NCBI GenBank assembly: GCA_000955785.1
Contig: JYOD01000050.1
Location: forward strand, 62,001-126,000
DNA: 64,000 bases
Source of the DNA: Burkholderiaceae bacterium 16
Lineage (GTDB): Bacteria; Pseudomonadota; Gammaproteobacteria; Burkholderiales; Burkholderiaceae
Reading direction: 5' to 3'
Shown: one piece after another, positions 8,947 to 16,874 of the stretch
How positions within the stretch are numbered: position 1 is the first letter of the stretch
Layout of the letters: every line of letters begins with the position of its first letter
Made by a program: the position numbers and the translations under genes
The notes under the pieces: model-generated
The model's database searches: none
What the model was told of the DNA's origin: nothing
Seen by the model: only the letters and a program-made list of their open reading frames with translations

Positions 8947-9596
8947 CTACCATAGCAATTGTGGATTACGGCATGGGCAACCTGCGCTCGGTAGCGCAGG
9001 CCTTGCGTGCCGCGGCGCCGGAAGCGGACGTGCAGGTGGTGGACCAGCCAGAGGCGATCCGCGCGGCGGACCGCGTGGTGCTGCCCGGCCAGGGTGCGAT
9101 GCCCGACTGCATGAGCGCACTGGGCGCCTCGGGCCTGCAACAGGCCGTGATCGAGGCCGCCGCCAGCAAGCCGATGCTGGGAGTGTGCGTTGGCGAACAG
9201 ATGCTGTTCGACTTCAGCAAGGAAAGTAGAACGGACGGTGGCCGCACGCCCTGCCTGGGCCTCTTGCCCGGCGAGGTGATCCGCTTCGAACTGGAAGGCA
9301 TGACTCAGCCGGACGGTTCGCGCTACAAGGTGCCGCAGATGGGCTGGAACCGCGTGAAGCAAACGCGCCCCCATCCGCTGTGGGCTGGCATCCCCGATGA
9401 AAGCTGGTTCTATTTCGTGCACAGCTACTACGTGCATGCGCAGGATCCGGCGCATATTGCCGGCGAAACGGAATATGGCGCCTTATTTACGAGCGCGGTA
9501 GCGCGCGATAATATTTTTGCCACGCAGTTCCACCCGGAAAAGAGCGCCGCCATGGGCTTGCAGCTGTACCGGAACTTCGTGCACTGGAATCCCTGA
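8943..9596 (+). CDS. hisH: Imidazole glycerol phosphate synthase, glutaminase subunit HisH
   Basis: A 217-residue class I glutamine amidotransferase supplying ammonia to HisF. Catalytic Cys82 is in LGVCVGEQ, with His197 and Glu199 in QFHPEKS; the oxyanion region is near PGQGAMPDC. It overlaps the marC-family gene by 4 bases and is followed 89 bases later by hisA. Works as a HisH-HisF heterodimer in the cytoplasm. Confidence 0.97.
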   Translation: MTTIAIVDYGMGNLRSVAQALRAAAPEADVQVVDQPEAIRAADRVVLPGQGAMPDCMSALGASGLQQAVIEAAASKPMLGVCVGEQMLFDFSKESRTDGGRTPCLGLLPGEVIRFELEGMTQPDGSRYKVPQMGWNRVKQTRPHPLWAGIPDESWFYFVHSYYVHAQDPAHIAGETEYGALFTSAVARDNIFATQFHPEKSAAMGLQLYRNFVHWNP

Positions 9597-9685
9597 ATGT
9601 CGATAGTGGCTTTTTTGGGACAGGGCTGACCGGCTACGCTGGCTAGTTCAACTTTCTCTTTCACTCAAACACGCTCGTCACACTT

Positions 9686-10432
9686 ATGTTGCTCATTCCG
9701 GCCATCGACCTGAAGGACGGTCAATGTGTACGCCTTAAACAAGGCGACATGGACCAGGCCACCGTCTTTTCCGAAGATCCCGCCGCCATGGCACGTCACT
9801 GGGTGGAGCAGGGCGCACGGCGCCTGCACCTGGTCGACCTCAATGGTGCGTTCGTGGGCAAGCCCCGCAATGAAGCTGCCATCAAGGCCATCATCGCCGA
9901 GGTGGGCGATGAGATCCCGATCCAGCTCGGCGGCGGCATCCGCGACCTGAACACCATCGAGCGCTGGCTCGACGGCGGCCTGTCGTACGTCATCATCGGC
10001 ACGGCGGCGGTCAAGAACCCCGGGTTCCTCAAGGACGCCTGCACGGCGTTCGGCGGCCACATCATCGTCGGCCTCGATGCCCGTGAAGGCAAGGTCGCCA
10101 CGGATGGCTGGAGCAAGCTGACCGGCCACGAGGTTGCCGACCTCGCGCGCAAGTACGAGGACTACGGCGTGGAAGCCATCATCTACACCGACATCGGCCG
10201 CGACGGCATGCTGCAGGGCATCAACATCGATGCCACCGTCAAACTGGCGCAGTCGGCAACGATCCCGGTGATCGCCAGCGGCGGGCTGCACAACCTCACC
10301 GATATCGAACGCCTGTGCAGCGTGCAAAAGGATGGCGTCGAAGGCGTCATCTGCGGCCGCGCGATCTATTCGGGCGATCTCAATTTCGCCGAAGCCCAGG
10401 CGCTTGCCGACAAGCTCGGCGCCGAGCAGTAA
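9686..10432 (+). CDS. hisA: Phosphoribosylformimino-5-aminoimidazole carboxamide ribotide isomerase HisA
   Basis: A 248-residue (beta/alpha)8-barrel catalysing the Amadori rearrangement of ProFAR to PRFAR. The first catalytic Asp is at residue 8 in IPAIDLKDG and the second is in YTDIGRDGML; phosphate-binding loops QLGGGIR and ASGGL are present. Standard length and position between hisH and hisF. Confidence 0.97.
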   Translation: MLLIPAIDLKDGQCVRLKQGDMDQATVFSEDPAAMARHWVEQGARRLHLVDLNGAFVGKPRNEAAIKAIIAEVGDEIPIQLGGGIRDLNTIERWLDGGLSYVIIGTAAVKNPGFLKDACTAFGGHIIVGLDAREGKVATDGWSKLTGHEVADLARKYEDYGVEAIIYTDIGRDGMLQGINIDATVKLAQSATIPVIASGGLHNLTDIERLCSVQKDGVEGVICGRAIYSGDLNFAEAQALADKLGAEQ

Positions 10433-10461
10433 GACAACGCGCCTTGCGCGCGACAATTGCA

Positions 10462-10496
10462 GCCACCGGCACCCCCGCAAGGGCAGGTGCCGTGGC
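10462..10496 (+). other. Intercistronic hairpin between hisA and hisF
   Basis: GCCAC-C-GGCACC (10462-10473) pairs with GGTGCCGTGGC (10486-10496), leaving one bulged C and a 12-base loop. It has no T-run. It lies between the hisA stop and hisF ATG and resembles the hisD-hisC hairpin in placement. Confidence 0.5.
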
Positions 10497-10510
10497 GGGC
10501 AAGGAATCTC

Positions 10511-11281
10511 ATGCTAGCCAAACGTATCATCCCCTGCCTCGACGTGACCAACGGGCGGGTGGTCAAGGGTGTCAACTTCGTCGAATTGCGTGACGCTGGC
10601 GACCCGGTCGAGATCGCCCGCCGCTATGACGAGCAGGGCGCCGATGAAATCACTTTTCTCGACATCACCGCGACCAGCGACGGGCGCGACCTGATCCTGC
10701 ACATCATCGAGGCGGTCGCCTCCCAGGTCTTTATCCCGCTGACGGTGGGCGGCGGCGTGCGCGCCGTGGAAGACGTGCGGCGCCTGCTCAATGCCGGCGC
10801 GGACAAGATCAGCGTCAATTCCTCGGCCATCGCCAACCCGCAACTGGTATCGGACGCCACGGCGCGCTACGGCTCGCAGTGCATCGTCGTCGCGATCGAC
10901 GCCAAACGCAGTTCCGCGCCAGGCGAGCCGGCACGCTGGGAGGTTTTCACCCATGGCGGGCGCAAGGCCACCGGGCTGGACGCCGTGGCATGGGCGCGCG
11001 AGATGGCCGCCCGCGGCGCGGGCGAACTGCTGCTCACCAGCATGGACCGCGACGGCACCAAGAGCGGCTTCGATCTCGAACTCACCCGCGCCGTCAGCGA
11101 TGCGGTGTCCATCCCGGTGATCGCCTCGGGCGGCGTGGGCGGATTGCAGGACCTGGCCGACGGCATCAAGCTGGGGCACGCCGATGCGGTGCTGGCCGCC
11201 AGCATCTTCCACTACGGCCAGCACACCGTTGGCGAAGCAAAAGCATTCATGGCCCGCGAGGGCATTCCGGTGCGGATCTGA
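10511..11281 (+). CDS. hisF: Imidazole glycerol phosphate synthase, cyclase subunit HisF
   Basis: A 256-residue (beta/alpha)8-barrel cyclase that uses ammonia from HisH to form imidazole-glycerol phosphate and AICAR. Catalytic Asp11 is in IPCLDV and the second Asp is in VVAIDAKR; SVNSSAI, TSMDRDGTKSG and ASGGVGG phosphate loops are seen. The ATG at 10511 is chosen as the conserved MLAKRIIPCLD start, preceded by AAGGAA. Confidence 0.97.
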   Translation: MLAKRIIPCLDVTNGRVVKGVNFVELRDAGDPVEIARRYDEQGADEITFLDITATSDGRDLILHIIEAVASQVFIPLTVGGGVRAVEDVRRLLNAGADKISVNSSAIANPQLVSDATARYGSQCIVVAIDAKRSSAPGEPARWEVFTHGGRKATGLDAVAWAREMAARGAGELLLTSMDRDGTKSGFDLELTRAVSDAVSIPVIASGGVGGLQDLADGIKLGHADAVLAASIFHYGQHTVGEAKAFMAREGIPVRI

Positions 11282-11296
11282 ACACGGCGAACCGAC

Positions 11297-11704
11297 ATGG
11301 CAAAGAAGTGGCTCAACAAGGTTAAGTGGGACGACAACGGCCTGGTGCCGGTGATTGTCCAGGAAGTCGGCTCGAACGACGTGCTGATGTTCGCGTTCAT
11401 GAACCGCGAGGCGCTGCAGCGCACCGTGGAGATCGGCGAGGCCGTGTTCTGGTCGCGCTCGCGCAAGCGCTTGTGGCACAAGGGCGAGGAATCCGGCCAC
11501 GTGCAAAAGGTGCATGAAATCCGCCTCGATTGCGACGAAGACGTGGTCTTGCTCAAGGTCACGCAGAACGACGGCATCGCCTGCCATACCGGGCGCCACT
11601 CCTGCTTCTTCCAGAAGTTCGATGGCGACGCCGACAACGGCGACTGGCAGACCGTTGAGCCCGTGCTCAAGGATCCGTCCACCATTTATGCAGCCAAGCC
11701 ATGA
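11297..11704 (+). CDS. hisI: Phosphoribosyl-AMP cyclohydrolase HisI
   Basis: A 135-residue zinc and magnesium dependent enzyme opening the purine ring of PR-AMP, the third step of histidine synthesis. The metal-binding set is visible: DCDEDVVLLKV with the acidic cluster and ACHTGRHSCFF with two cysteines. It is a stand-alone cyclohydrolase, not the HisIE fusion of enterobacteria; hisE follows with a 4-base overlap. Confidence 0.97.
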   Translation: MAKKWLNKVKWDDNGLVPVIVQEVGSNDVLMFAFMNREALQRTVEIGEAVFWSRSRKRLWHKGEESGHVQKVHEIRLDCDEDVVLLKVTQNDGIACHTGRHSCFFQKFDGDADNGDWQTVEPVLKDPSTIYAAKP

Positions 11705-12081
11705 GCGACGAACAGTTGAGCAGCGCGGATATGCTGGCGCGCCTGGCCAGCGTGCTGGAATCGCGCAAGCCCGAGAACGGCGGCGATCCGGATAAATCCT
11801 ATGTGGCACGCCTGTTCCACAAGGGCGACGACGCCATCCTGAAGAAGATCGGCGAGGAAGCCACCGAAACCGTGATGGCCGCCAAGGATGCCCGCGCGGC
11901 GGGGCTGAGCCAGGAGTCGGTCTCCAAGGTGGTGTACGAGGTGGCCGATCTCTGGTTCCATAGCATGGTGCTTCTGTCCCGCTTCGGCATGCAGCCGGCC
12001 GATGTGGTCAACGAACTGGCCCGCCGCGAAGGTTTGTCCGGCCTGGAAGAAAAAGCCCAGCGCAAGGCCGACGGCAGCTGA
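11701..12081 (+). CDS. hisE: Phosphoribosyl-ATP pyrophosphatase HisE
   Basis: A 126-residue MazG-like pyrophosphohydrolase converting PR-ATP to PR-AMP. The metal-binding helix KKIGEEATETVMAAKD is near residues 50-65, and YEVADLWFHSMVLL follows. It overlaps hisI by 4 bases (ATGA) and is the last recognised histidine gene of the block. Confidence 0.96.
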   Translation: MSDEQLSSADMLARLASVLESRKPENGGDPDKSYVARLFHKGDDAILKKIGEEATETVMAAKDARAAGLSQESVSKVVYEVADLWFHSMVLLSRFGMQPADVVNELARREGLSGLEEKAQRKADGS

Positions 12082-12174
12082 ATCCCGCACTTGCCGGCGT
12101 GGCCGGCGAGGCGCATCTGGCCAGGACGGGCAGGTATTGGACGGCAACCAGCAGCCACCAGGAGCAAGCACGAG

Positions 12175-12549
12175 ATGGGAGAGGTGATCACCACGGACTA
12201 CGACCGGCTCGCCAGCCTGCGCAAGCTGACGCACATTCTTTATGCGTTGTACGCCATTTTCTGGCTGACCGGCGGCATTACCGCGCTGATTGCCATCGTG
12301 ATTGGCTACGTCAAGCGCGACGACACCCAGGGCACGCTCTACGCCTCGCACTTTGCCTGGCAGATCCGGTCCTTCTGGTGGTCGGTGGCATGGGCGATCC
12401 TCGGCGGCATGCTGTTTGTCACAGTGTTCCTGATACCCCTGGCTTTTGCCGTGTGGGGCGTATTGTCCTTATGGATGTTGTATCGTATCGTCAAGGGCTG
12501 GCTCTACCTGAACGACAGTAAGCCGATGTACCCGGATCAGCGTTTTTGA
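12175..12549 (+). CDS. Small membrane protein, DUF4870-like
   Basis: A 124-residue protein with about three transmembrane segments (near 20-45, 70-95 and 95-110) and the HFAWQIRSFWWS motif seen in DUF4870/YidH-like membrane proteins. Function unknown. It follows hisE by 93 bases with a GGAGC ribosome-binding site, and precedes the HIT gene, an arrangement common in Burkholderiaceae between his and tat genes. The spacer after it (12550-12687) holds several GC-rich palindromes but no terminator with a T-run. Confidence 0.75.
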   Translation: MGEVITTDYDRLASLRKLTHILYALYAIFWLTGGITALIAIVIGYVKRDDTQGTLYASHFAWQIRSFWWSVAWAILGGMLFVTVFLIPLAFAVWGVLSLWMLYRIVKGWLYLNDSKPMYPDQRF

Positions 12550-12687
12550 TAGCCAGCGGACCGGTGGCGGTCCGGCCAAGGCGGTCCGGACATGCCTGAA
12601 AGGCAGGCGGATGGCCGGCAAGGCCGCCCGCCAGCACTGACATAGCGGCAAAAATGCGCCTGATTTGCTGCGCGCAATGAAATTTTC

Positions 12688-13044
12688 ATGAATCCACAGC
12701 AAAATTGCCTCTTCTGCCGGATCGTGGCCGGTCAGCTTCCGTCGCGCAAAGTTTACGAAGATGACGAAATGCTGGCTTTCCACGATATCCACCCGAAAGC
12801 CCCGGTACACTTCCTGCTCATTCCCAAGTCGCATGTCGATTCGCTGGCCGATTGCGGACCCGGTGAAAGCGCGGTGCTTGCTAAAATGATGTTGAAGGTG
12901 CCGGAGTTGGCGCGCGCGGCAGGCTGTGGCAACGGTTTCCGGACGGTCATCAATACCGGTCCGGATGGCGGGCAGGAGGTGTATCACCTCCATCTGCACG
13001 TGCTTGGCGGTCCGCGTGACCAGTGGAAGGTGCAGCTGCCGTAA
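12688..13044 (+). CDS. HIT family (HINT-like) nucleotide-binding hydrolase
   Basis: A 118-residue histidine-triad protein with an N-terminal CLFCRIVAG segment and the C-terminal triad HLHLHVLGG at 100-108; His102 is the expected nucleophile. HINT proteins hydrolyse purine nucleoside phosphoramidates; the physiological substrate in bacteria is unclear. The GPDGGQEVYH stretch before the triad fits the PKCI/HINT branch. It lies between the his and tat genes, as in related genomes. Confidence 0.92.
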   Translation: MNPQQNCLFCRIVAGQLPSRKVYEDDEMLAFHDIHPKAPVHFLLIPKSHVDSLADCGPGESAVLAKMMLKVPELARAAGCGNGFRTVINTGPDGGQEVYHLHLHVLGGPRDQWKVQLP

Positions 13045-13068
13045 AGACATGGCAGCCAACCCATGCAG

Positions 13069-13176
13069 GACCGGAGGCCGCGTGGCCTCCGGTCAGATGC
13101 CGTGCCGGCAACCGTCGCCCGGCACGGCCTTCAGTGACGGAACAACGAGCCGGGGTGGCATGGCGCCACCCCCGGC
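13069..13176 (+). other. Three consecutive GC-rich hairpins in the tatA leader
   Basis: Hairpin 1: an 11-bp perfect stem GACCGGAGGCC (13069-13079) with GGCCTCCGGTC (13084-13094). Hairpin 2: a 10-bp perfect stem GCCGTGCCGG (13099-13108) with CCGGCACGGC (13119-13128). Hairpin 3: GCCGGGGTGGC (13149-13159) with GCCACCCCCGGC (13165-13176), one bulged base. None has a T-run. The tatA ribosome-binding site lies just after hairpin 3. Confidence 0.6.
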
Positions 13177-13193
13177 TTCATCAGGAGCAGAAA

Positions 13194-13430
13194 ATGGGTT
13201 CGTTTAGCATTTGGCACTGGCTCATCGTGCTGGTGATCGTCATGCTGGTTTTTGGCACCAAGAAGCTGCGCAACATCGGCCAGGACCTGGGCGGTGCCGT
13301 GAAAGGCTTCAAGGATGGCATGAAGGACGCCAACGGTAATCCGGTTGACGCACCGGCCGCGCCCTCCAAGGAACTGCGCGACGCCACCACCATCGACGTC
13401 GAAGCCAAGGAAAAGTCGCGCCAGCAGTGA
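13194..13430 (+). CDS. tatA: Sec-independent translocase subunit TatA
   Basis: A 78-residue protein with the TatA layout: a short periplasmic N-terminus, one transmembrane helix (residues 5-21, WHWLIVLVIVMLVFG), the FGTKKLRNIG hinge and an amphipathic helix GGAVKGFKDGMKD. TatA oligomers form the passage for folded twin-arginine proteins. The ATG at 13194 follows CAGGAG. It opens tatABC; at least two putative Tat substrates occur in this window (genes at 29124-30128 and 35550-36872). Confidence 0.95.
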   Translation: MGSFSIWHWLIVLVIVMLVFGTKKLRNIGQDLGGAVKGFKDGMKDANGNPVDAPAAPSKELRDATTIDVEAKEKSRQQ

Positions 13431-13605
13431 GCGCGCGTCAACTCTTGTCAGCACGCCTGATGCCTTTCTTCCTGGCAGCAATGCCAAGCCGGCCATGCCC
13501 GCCGCGCCGCGCCCGTCCGCGTGATGGCTTGTGCGCGGGCCCGGGCGGCCGTTGCGGCGGCCCGGCCGTTCGCCGTGGCTGCGGCTCCTTCCTTCCGAAC
13601 CTCGC

Positions 13606-14115
13606 ATGATCGATCTCGGCATTTCAAAGCTTGCACTGATCGGCGCGGTGGCGCTGGTGGTGATCGGTCCCGAACGGCTGCCGAAGGTGGCGCGCACGGT
13701 CGGCGCACTGGTCGGCCGCGCGCAGCGCTATATCAATGATGTGAAGGCGGAAGTCAGCCGCGAGGTCGAACTCGACGAACTGCGCAAGATGCGCACGGAA
13801 TTCGAGGACGCCGCGCGCGATGTCGAGCGCACCATCCACAAGGAAGTGCACGAGCACACCCAGTCCCTGAACGATGCGCTGACCGGTACGGATTCCGGCG
13901 TGCACGACGGGGCCAGCCAGGGCAGCGGCTACGTGCCATCCTGGGACACGGCGCACAAGGTCCATAACGGCCGCAAGAGCTGGCGCGTCAAGCAAGGCGC
14001 GCGGCCCGTGTGGTACAAGCGCCAGCACAATGTACGCGTGTGGGCGCAATCCGGCGCCGCGCGTGTCAAGCGCCACCGTCCCGCCACAGGTCCCGCCCGC
14101 TCATTCTTCGAGTGA
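13606..14115 (+). CDS. tatB: Sec-independent translocase subunit TatB
   Basis: A 169-residue TatB: a transmembrane helix near 5-22 followed by GPERLPKVARTVG, the characteristic TatB hinge with the conserved Glu-Pro region, then a long charged helical stretch. TatB with TatC recognises twin-arginine signal peptides. The C-terminal 50 residues are basic and rich in Trp, Arg and Lys, as in related Burkholderiaceae proteins. It is separated from tatA by 175 bases without a recognisable gene. Confidence 0.93.
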   Translation: MIDLGISKLALIGAVALVVIGPERLPKVARTVGALVGRAQRYINDVKAEVSREVELDELRKMRTEFEDAARDVERTIHKEVHEHTQSLNDALTGTDSGVHDGASQGSGYVPSWDTAHKVHNGRKSWRVKQGARPVWYKRQHNVRVWAQSGAARVKRHRPATGPARSFFE

Positions 14116-14245
14116 GCATGATGGAGCCTGTCCACACGCCGCTACCCGGCCGGCCGTCGCTGTCGTGCGTTCCGACTTGCGCGCCGTGCCGTTGTATCGC
14201 CAATGATTTCTCGATGCCAGCCAGCCCGGCTGAGCGGTCCACGCC

Positions 14246-15043
14246 ATGAGCGACTCCCGTTCCCAAGATCCCCAAGACCCGCAAGACGAAGCGCAGCAGG
14301 AAACCTTCATCTCTCACCTGGTGGAGCTGCGCTCGCGTATCGTCAAGGCGGCGTCAGGCGTGATCCTGGTGTTCCTCGGCCTGATCTACTGGGCACCGAA
14401 CATCTTCAACCTGTTTGCCCGGCCCTTGATGGAATCGCTGCCCAAGGGCGGCAGGATGATCGTCACCGATGTCACCGGCTCGTTCTTCGTGCCCATGAAG
14501 GTCACGCTGCTGGTGGCTTTCCTGATCGCGCTGCCCTGGGTGCTCTACCAGGTCTGGCAGTTCGTTGCGCCCGGCTTGTACCAGCATGAGAAGCGATTGA
14601 TCGTCCCGCTGGTAAGCAGCAGCTATATTCTGTTTATCTGCGGCGTGGCGTTTGCCTATTTCCTGGTGTTCCCCACGGTGTTCCATTTCATGGCGCACTA
14701 CAACGCGCCGCTGGGGGCGGAGATGTCGACCGACATCGATAAATACCTCAGCTTCGCCATGACCATGTTCCTGGCCTTCGGCATCACCTTCGAGGTGCCG
14801 GTGGTCGTGATCGTGCTGGTGCGCTTTGGCGTGGTCGAACTGGAAAAGCTCAAGCAGATCCGCCCCTACGTGATCGTTGGCGCTTTCGTGATTGCCGCCG
14901 TGGTGACGCCGCCGGACGTGTTGTCCCAATTGCTGCTGGCGGTACCCTTGGTTGCGCTATATGAACTGGGGCTGATCATGGCCCGTTTCACTGCGCGGCC
15001 GGTTGCAGCGGATGCTCCGGCCAGCGAAGCGCAGCCGGACTAA
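14246..15043 (+). CDS. tatC: Sec-independent translocase subunit TatC
   Basis: A 265-residue polytopic protein with six transmembrane segments. Conserved elements are the N-terminal FISHLVELRSRI motif near 21-32 and the YQVWQFVAPGLYQHEK loop with the FVAPGL signature, both involved in twin-arginine recognition. It forms the receptor core with TatB. It lies 130 bases after tatB and closes the tat group; the next gene, the porin, has its own leader. Confidence 0.96.
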   Translation: MSDSRSQDPQDPQDEAQQETFISHLVELRSRIVKAASGVILVFLGLIYWAPNIFNLFARPLMESLPKGGRMIVTDVTGSFFVPMKVTLLVAFLIALPWVLYQVWQFVAPGLYQHEKRLIVPLVSSSYILFICGVAFAYFLVFPTVFHFMAHYNAPLGAEMSTDIDKYLSFAMTMFLAFGITFEVPVVVIVLVRFGVVELEKLKQIRPYVIVGAFVIAAVVTPPDVLSQLLLAVPLVALYELGLIMARFTARPVAADAPASEAQPD

Positions 15044-15234
15044 CTGTAGCGACCGCAAATGTAAGGGAAAGCTCGGGGGGCACGACTTTCGCACCAAAAT
15101 GGGGAAAATCACCCTCCACGCTGTTGCGACATCACAACAAAATCCGTCTGTATCCATGGTTTACGACGAAAAAGCCTTCTGGCGGCCGGGGGGGCTGACC
15201 CATAATACGCAACAGACGTGAAGGTAAATGCGTC

Positions 15235-15250
15235 GCCCAAGCACTTGGGC
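15235..15250 (+). promoter_or_regulatory. Perfect 7-bp hairpin in the porin 5' leader
   Basis: GCCCAAG, a two-base loop, then CTTGGGC, ending 41 bases before the porin start codon. A -10-like CATAAT lies at 15201-15206. The hairpin falls in the expected untranslated leader and may affect mRNA stability or translation. Confidence 0.4.
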
Positions 15251-15291
15251 AAGCCAAGATTTCCCAATCAGTTGACAAGGAAAGTGTCGAT

Positions 15292-16380
15292 ATGAAGATG
15301 AAACTGTTTGCAGCCGCTGTAGCTGCCCTGGCCGCTGGTGGTGCGTATGCCCAATCGAGCGTGACCCTGTACGGCGTGGTTGACGCTGGTATTGAATACA
15401 CCAACAAGAACGCTACGAACGCAGCTCACACCAACAGCAACAACCTGTGGGCCATGCAGTCGGGCAACCAATCCGGTTCGCGTTGGGGCCTGCGTGGCGT
15501 GGAAGATCTGGGCGGCGGCCTGAAGGGCATCTTCGTCCTGGAAAGCGGCTTCAACGTTGACGACGGCAAGTCGGGTCAAGGCAGCCGCCTGTTCGGTCGT
15601 GCCGCCTACGTCGGCCTGCAGAGCCAGTACGGCGCGCTGACCCTGGGCCGCCAACAGACCACGTTCTATGATTTCGGTCTGCTCTATGATCCGATGGCCA
15701 TTTCGACCCGTTACTCGATTACCGCGACGGCTCCGGAATACGCTTCGCGTGCTGACAATACTGTCAAGTACACCGGTACTTTCGGTGGCCTGACCACTTC
15801 GGCCTTCTACAGCTTCACCAACAACGGCAACGAAACCGCGGGTAACTTCACCAATGGCCGCGAATACGGCTTCCTGGCAAGCTACGCTGCTGGCCCGTTC
15901 TCGGTTGGTGCAGCCTATGACCAGTCGAACAACACTGGCACGAGCAGCGCGCAACTGATTCGTCGCGCTACCATCGCTGGTACCTACGCTTTCGGCCCGG
16001 CCAAGATCTACGCTGGCTACCGCTACGCTCACGCTTACAACAACGCGTCCCTGCCGGGTGCTTCCGGTGTGCAGAACACCGCGTCGAACCTGGGCTGGGC
16101 TGGTGTGGGCTATCAGCTGACTCCGGCTCTGTCGCTGTCGGGCGCCGCTTACTACCAGAACCTGCGTAACGCTTCGGCTAACCCGTGGCAGTTCGTGACG
16201 ACCGCCGACTACGCGCTGTCGAAGCGTACCGACGTGTACGCCTCGGCTACGTACATCCTGAACAAGGGCACCAATTCGGCACTGGGCGTGAATGGCTTCA
16301 ACGACCAAAACCCGTCGACGTTTGTCCAAACTGGTGGCAACCAGTTCGGCGGCGTGGTTGGTGTTCGCCACAAGTTCTAA
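15292..16380 (+). CDS. Outer-membrane general porin (Gram-negative porin, OmpC-like family)
   Basis: A 362-residue porin with a signal peptide ending GGAYA-QSS (cleavage about residue 20). Typical betaproteobacterial porin features follow: SSVTLYGVVDAGIEYT, the SGSRWGLRGVEDLGGGL segment, FGRAAYVGLQ and the terminal GVVGVRHKF with C-terminal Phe required for outer-membrane insertion. Codon choice is biased to GGT, CGT and GCT compared with neighbours, which suggests very high expression. AAGGA sits 11-15 bases upstream of the ATG. A strong terminator follows at 16422. It should form a trimeric 16-stranded diffusion channel; specificity is not predictable. Confidence 0.93.
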   Translation: MKMKLFAAAVAALAAGGAYAQSSVTLYGVVDAGIEYTNKNATNAAHTNSNNLWAMQSGNQSGSRWGLRGVEDLGGGLKGIFVLESGFNVDDGKSGQGSRLFGRAAYVGLQSQYGALTLGRQQTTFYDFGLLYDPMAISTRYSITATAPEYASRADNTVKYTGTFGGLTTSAFYSFTNNGNETAGNFTNGREYGFLASYAAGPFSVGAAYDQSNNTGTSSAQLIRRATIAGTYAFGPAKIYAGYRYAHAYNNASLPGASGVQNTASNLGWAGVGYQLTPALSLSGAAYYQNLRNASANPWQFVTTADYALSKRTDVYASATYILNKGTNSALGVNGFNDQNPSTFVQTGGNQFGGVVGVRHKF

Positions 16381-16421
16381 TTTAGTGCGGGCTTAAGCTC
16401 GCTCTAGATTGACTTGAAAAC

Positions 16422-16463
16422 AAAACGCCGGTATCCGCAAGGGTGCCGGCGTTTTGTTATTTT
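16422..16463 (+). terminator. Rho-independent terminator of the porin gene
   Basis: AAAACGCCGGTA (16422-16433) pairs with TGCCGGCGTTTT (16444-16455), with one G-T pair and a 10-base loop, followed by T-rich GTTATTTTTG. The stop codon lies 42 bases upstream. Confidence 0.85.
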
Positions 16464-16808
16464 TGTTTTGTGCTGTCGGTGGTCAGGCCGCAATGGCTTG
16501 GGGCAGCTCGTGACATCGCGCTGCCAAGTCGTAGCCCGATATCGTCCCGGTGGTGTTTTGCCGTGTCCGTCATCGGTTTCGTAGCATTGCATTGCTGCTT
16601 GCTGATTGCCGGCTGGCGATCGGCGGTGCGGCCTTGCGCAGTCCACGCGCGCCGCCGAACTAGCCCGATGCACTCGTATGAGTCATCCCTCGATTGCCTC
16701 TTGTCGCCAGCCGCACGGTTCAGGCCGTCTTGCGGGGTCGCATGGCGCAGCGCTGGGTACGCTTGCCAGGGTCTAAACCGTCACATGTCTGACGCATTCG
16801 CCCGAACA
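16464..16808. other. Intergenic spacer without a recognised gene
   Basis: About 345 bases between the porin terminator and the terminator of the converging HtrA-type gene. A frame is open here, but its translation has no recognisable domain, and no ribosome-binding site or repeat was seen. Confidence 0.5.
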
Positions 16809-16837
16809 ACAAAAACCCCGTCACAAAGGGCGGGGTC
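16809..16837 (-). terminator. Rho-independent terminator of the HtrA-type protease gene
   Basis: Read on the minus strand, ACCCCG and CGGGGT (16831-16836 with 16815-16820) form the stem across CCCTTTGTGA, followed by TTTTTGTTG. It lies 38 bases after the stop at 16875. Confidence 0.7.
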
Positions 16838-16874
16838 TGGCGAAGCAGCGTGTTGTCCGGGGATTCTGGCTGGC

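Noticed and set aside
13440..13605. Extra gene between tatA and tatB
   Set aside because: Short open frames exist, but none has a ribosome-binding site or recognisable protein features.
15273..15278. TTGACA as -35 box of the porin gene
   Set aside because: It lies 14 bases before the start codon and overlaps the ribosome-binding region, so it cannot serve as the -35 of this gene.
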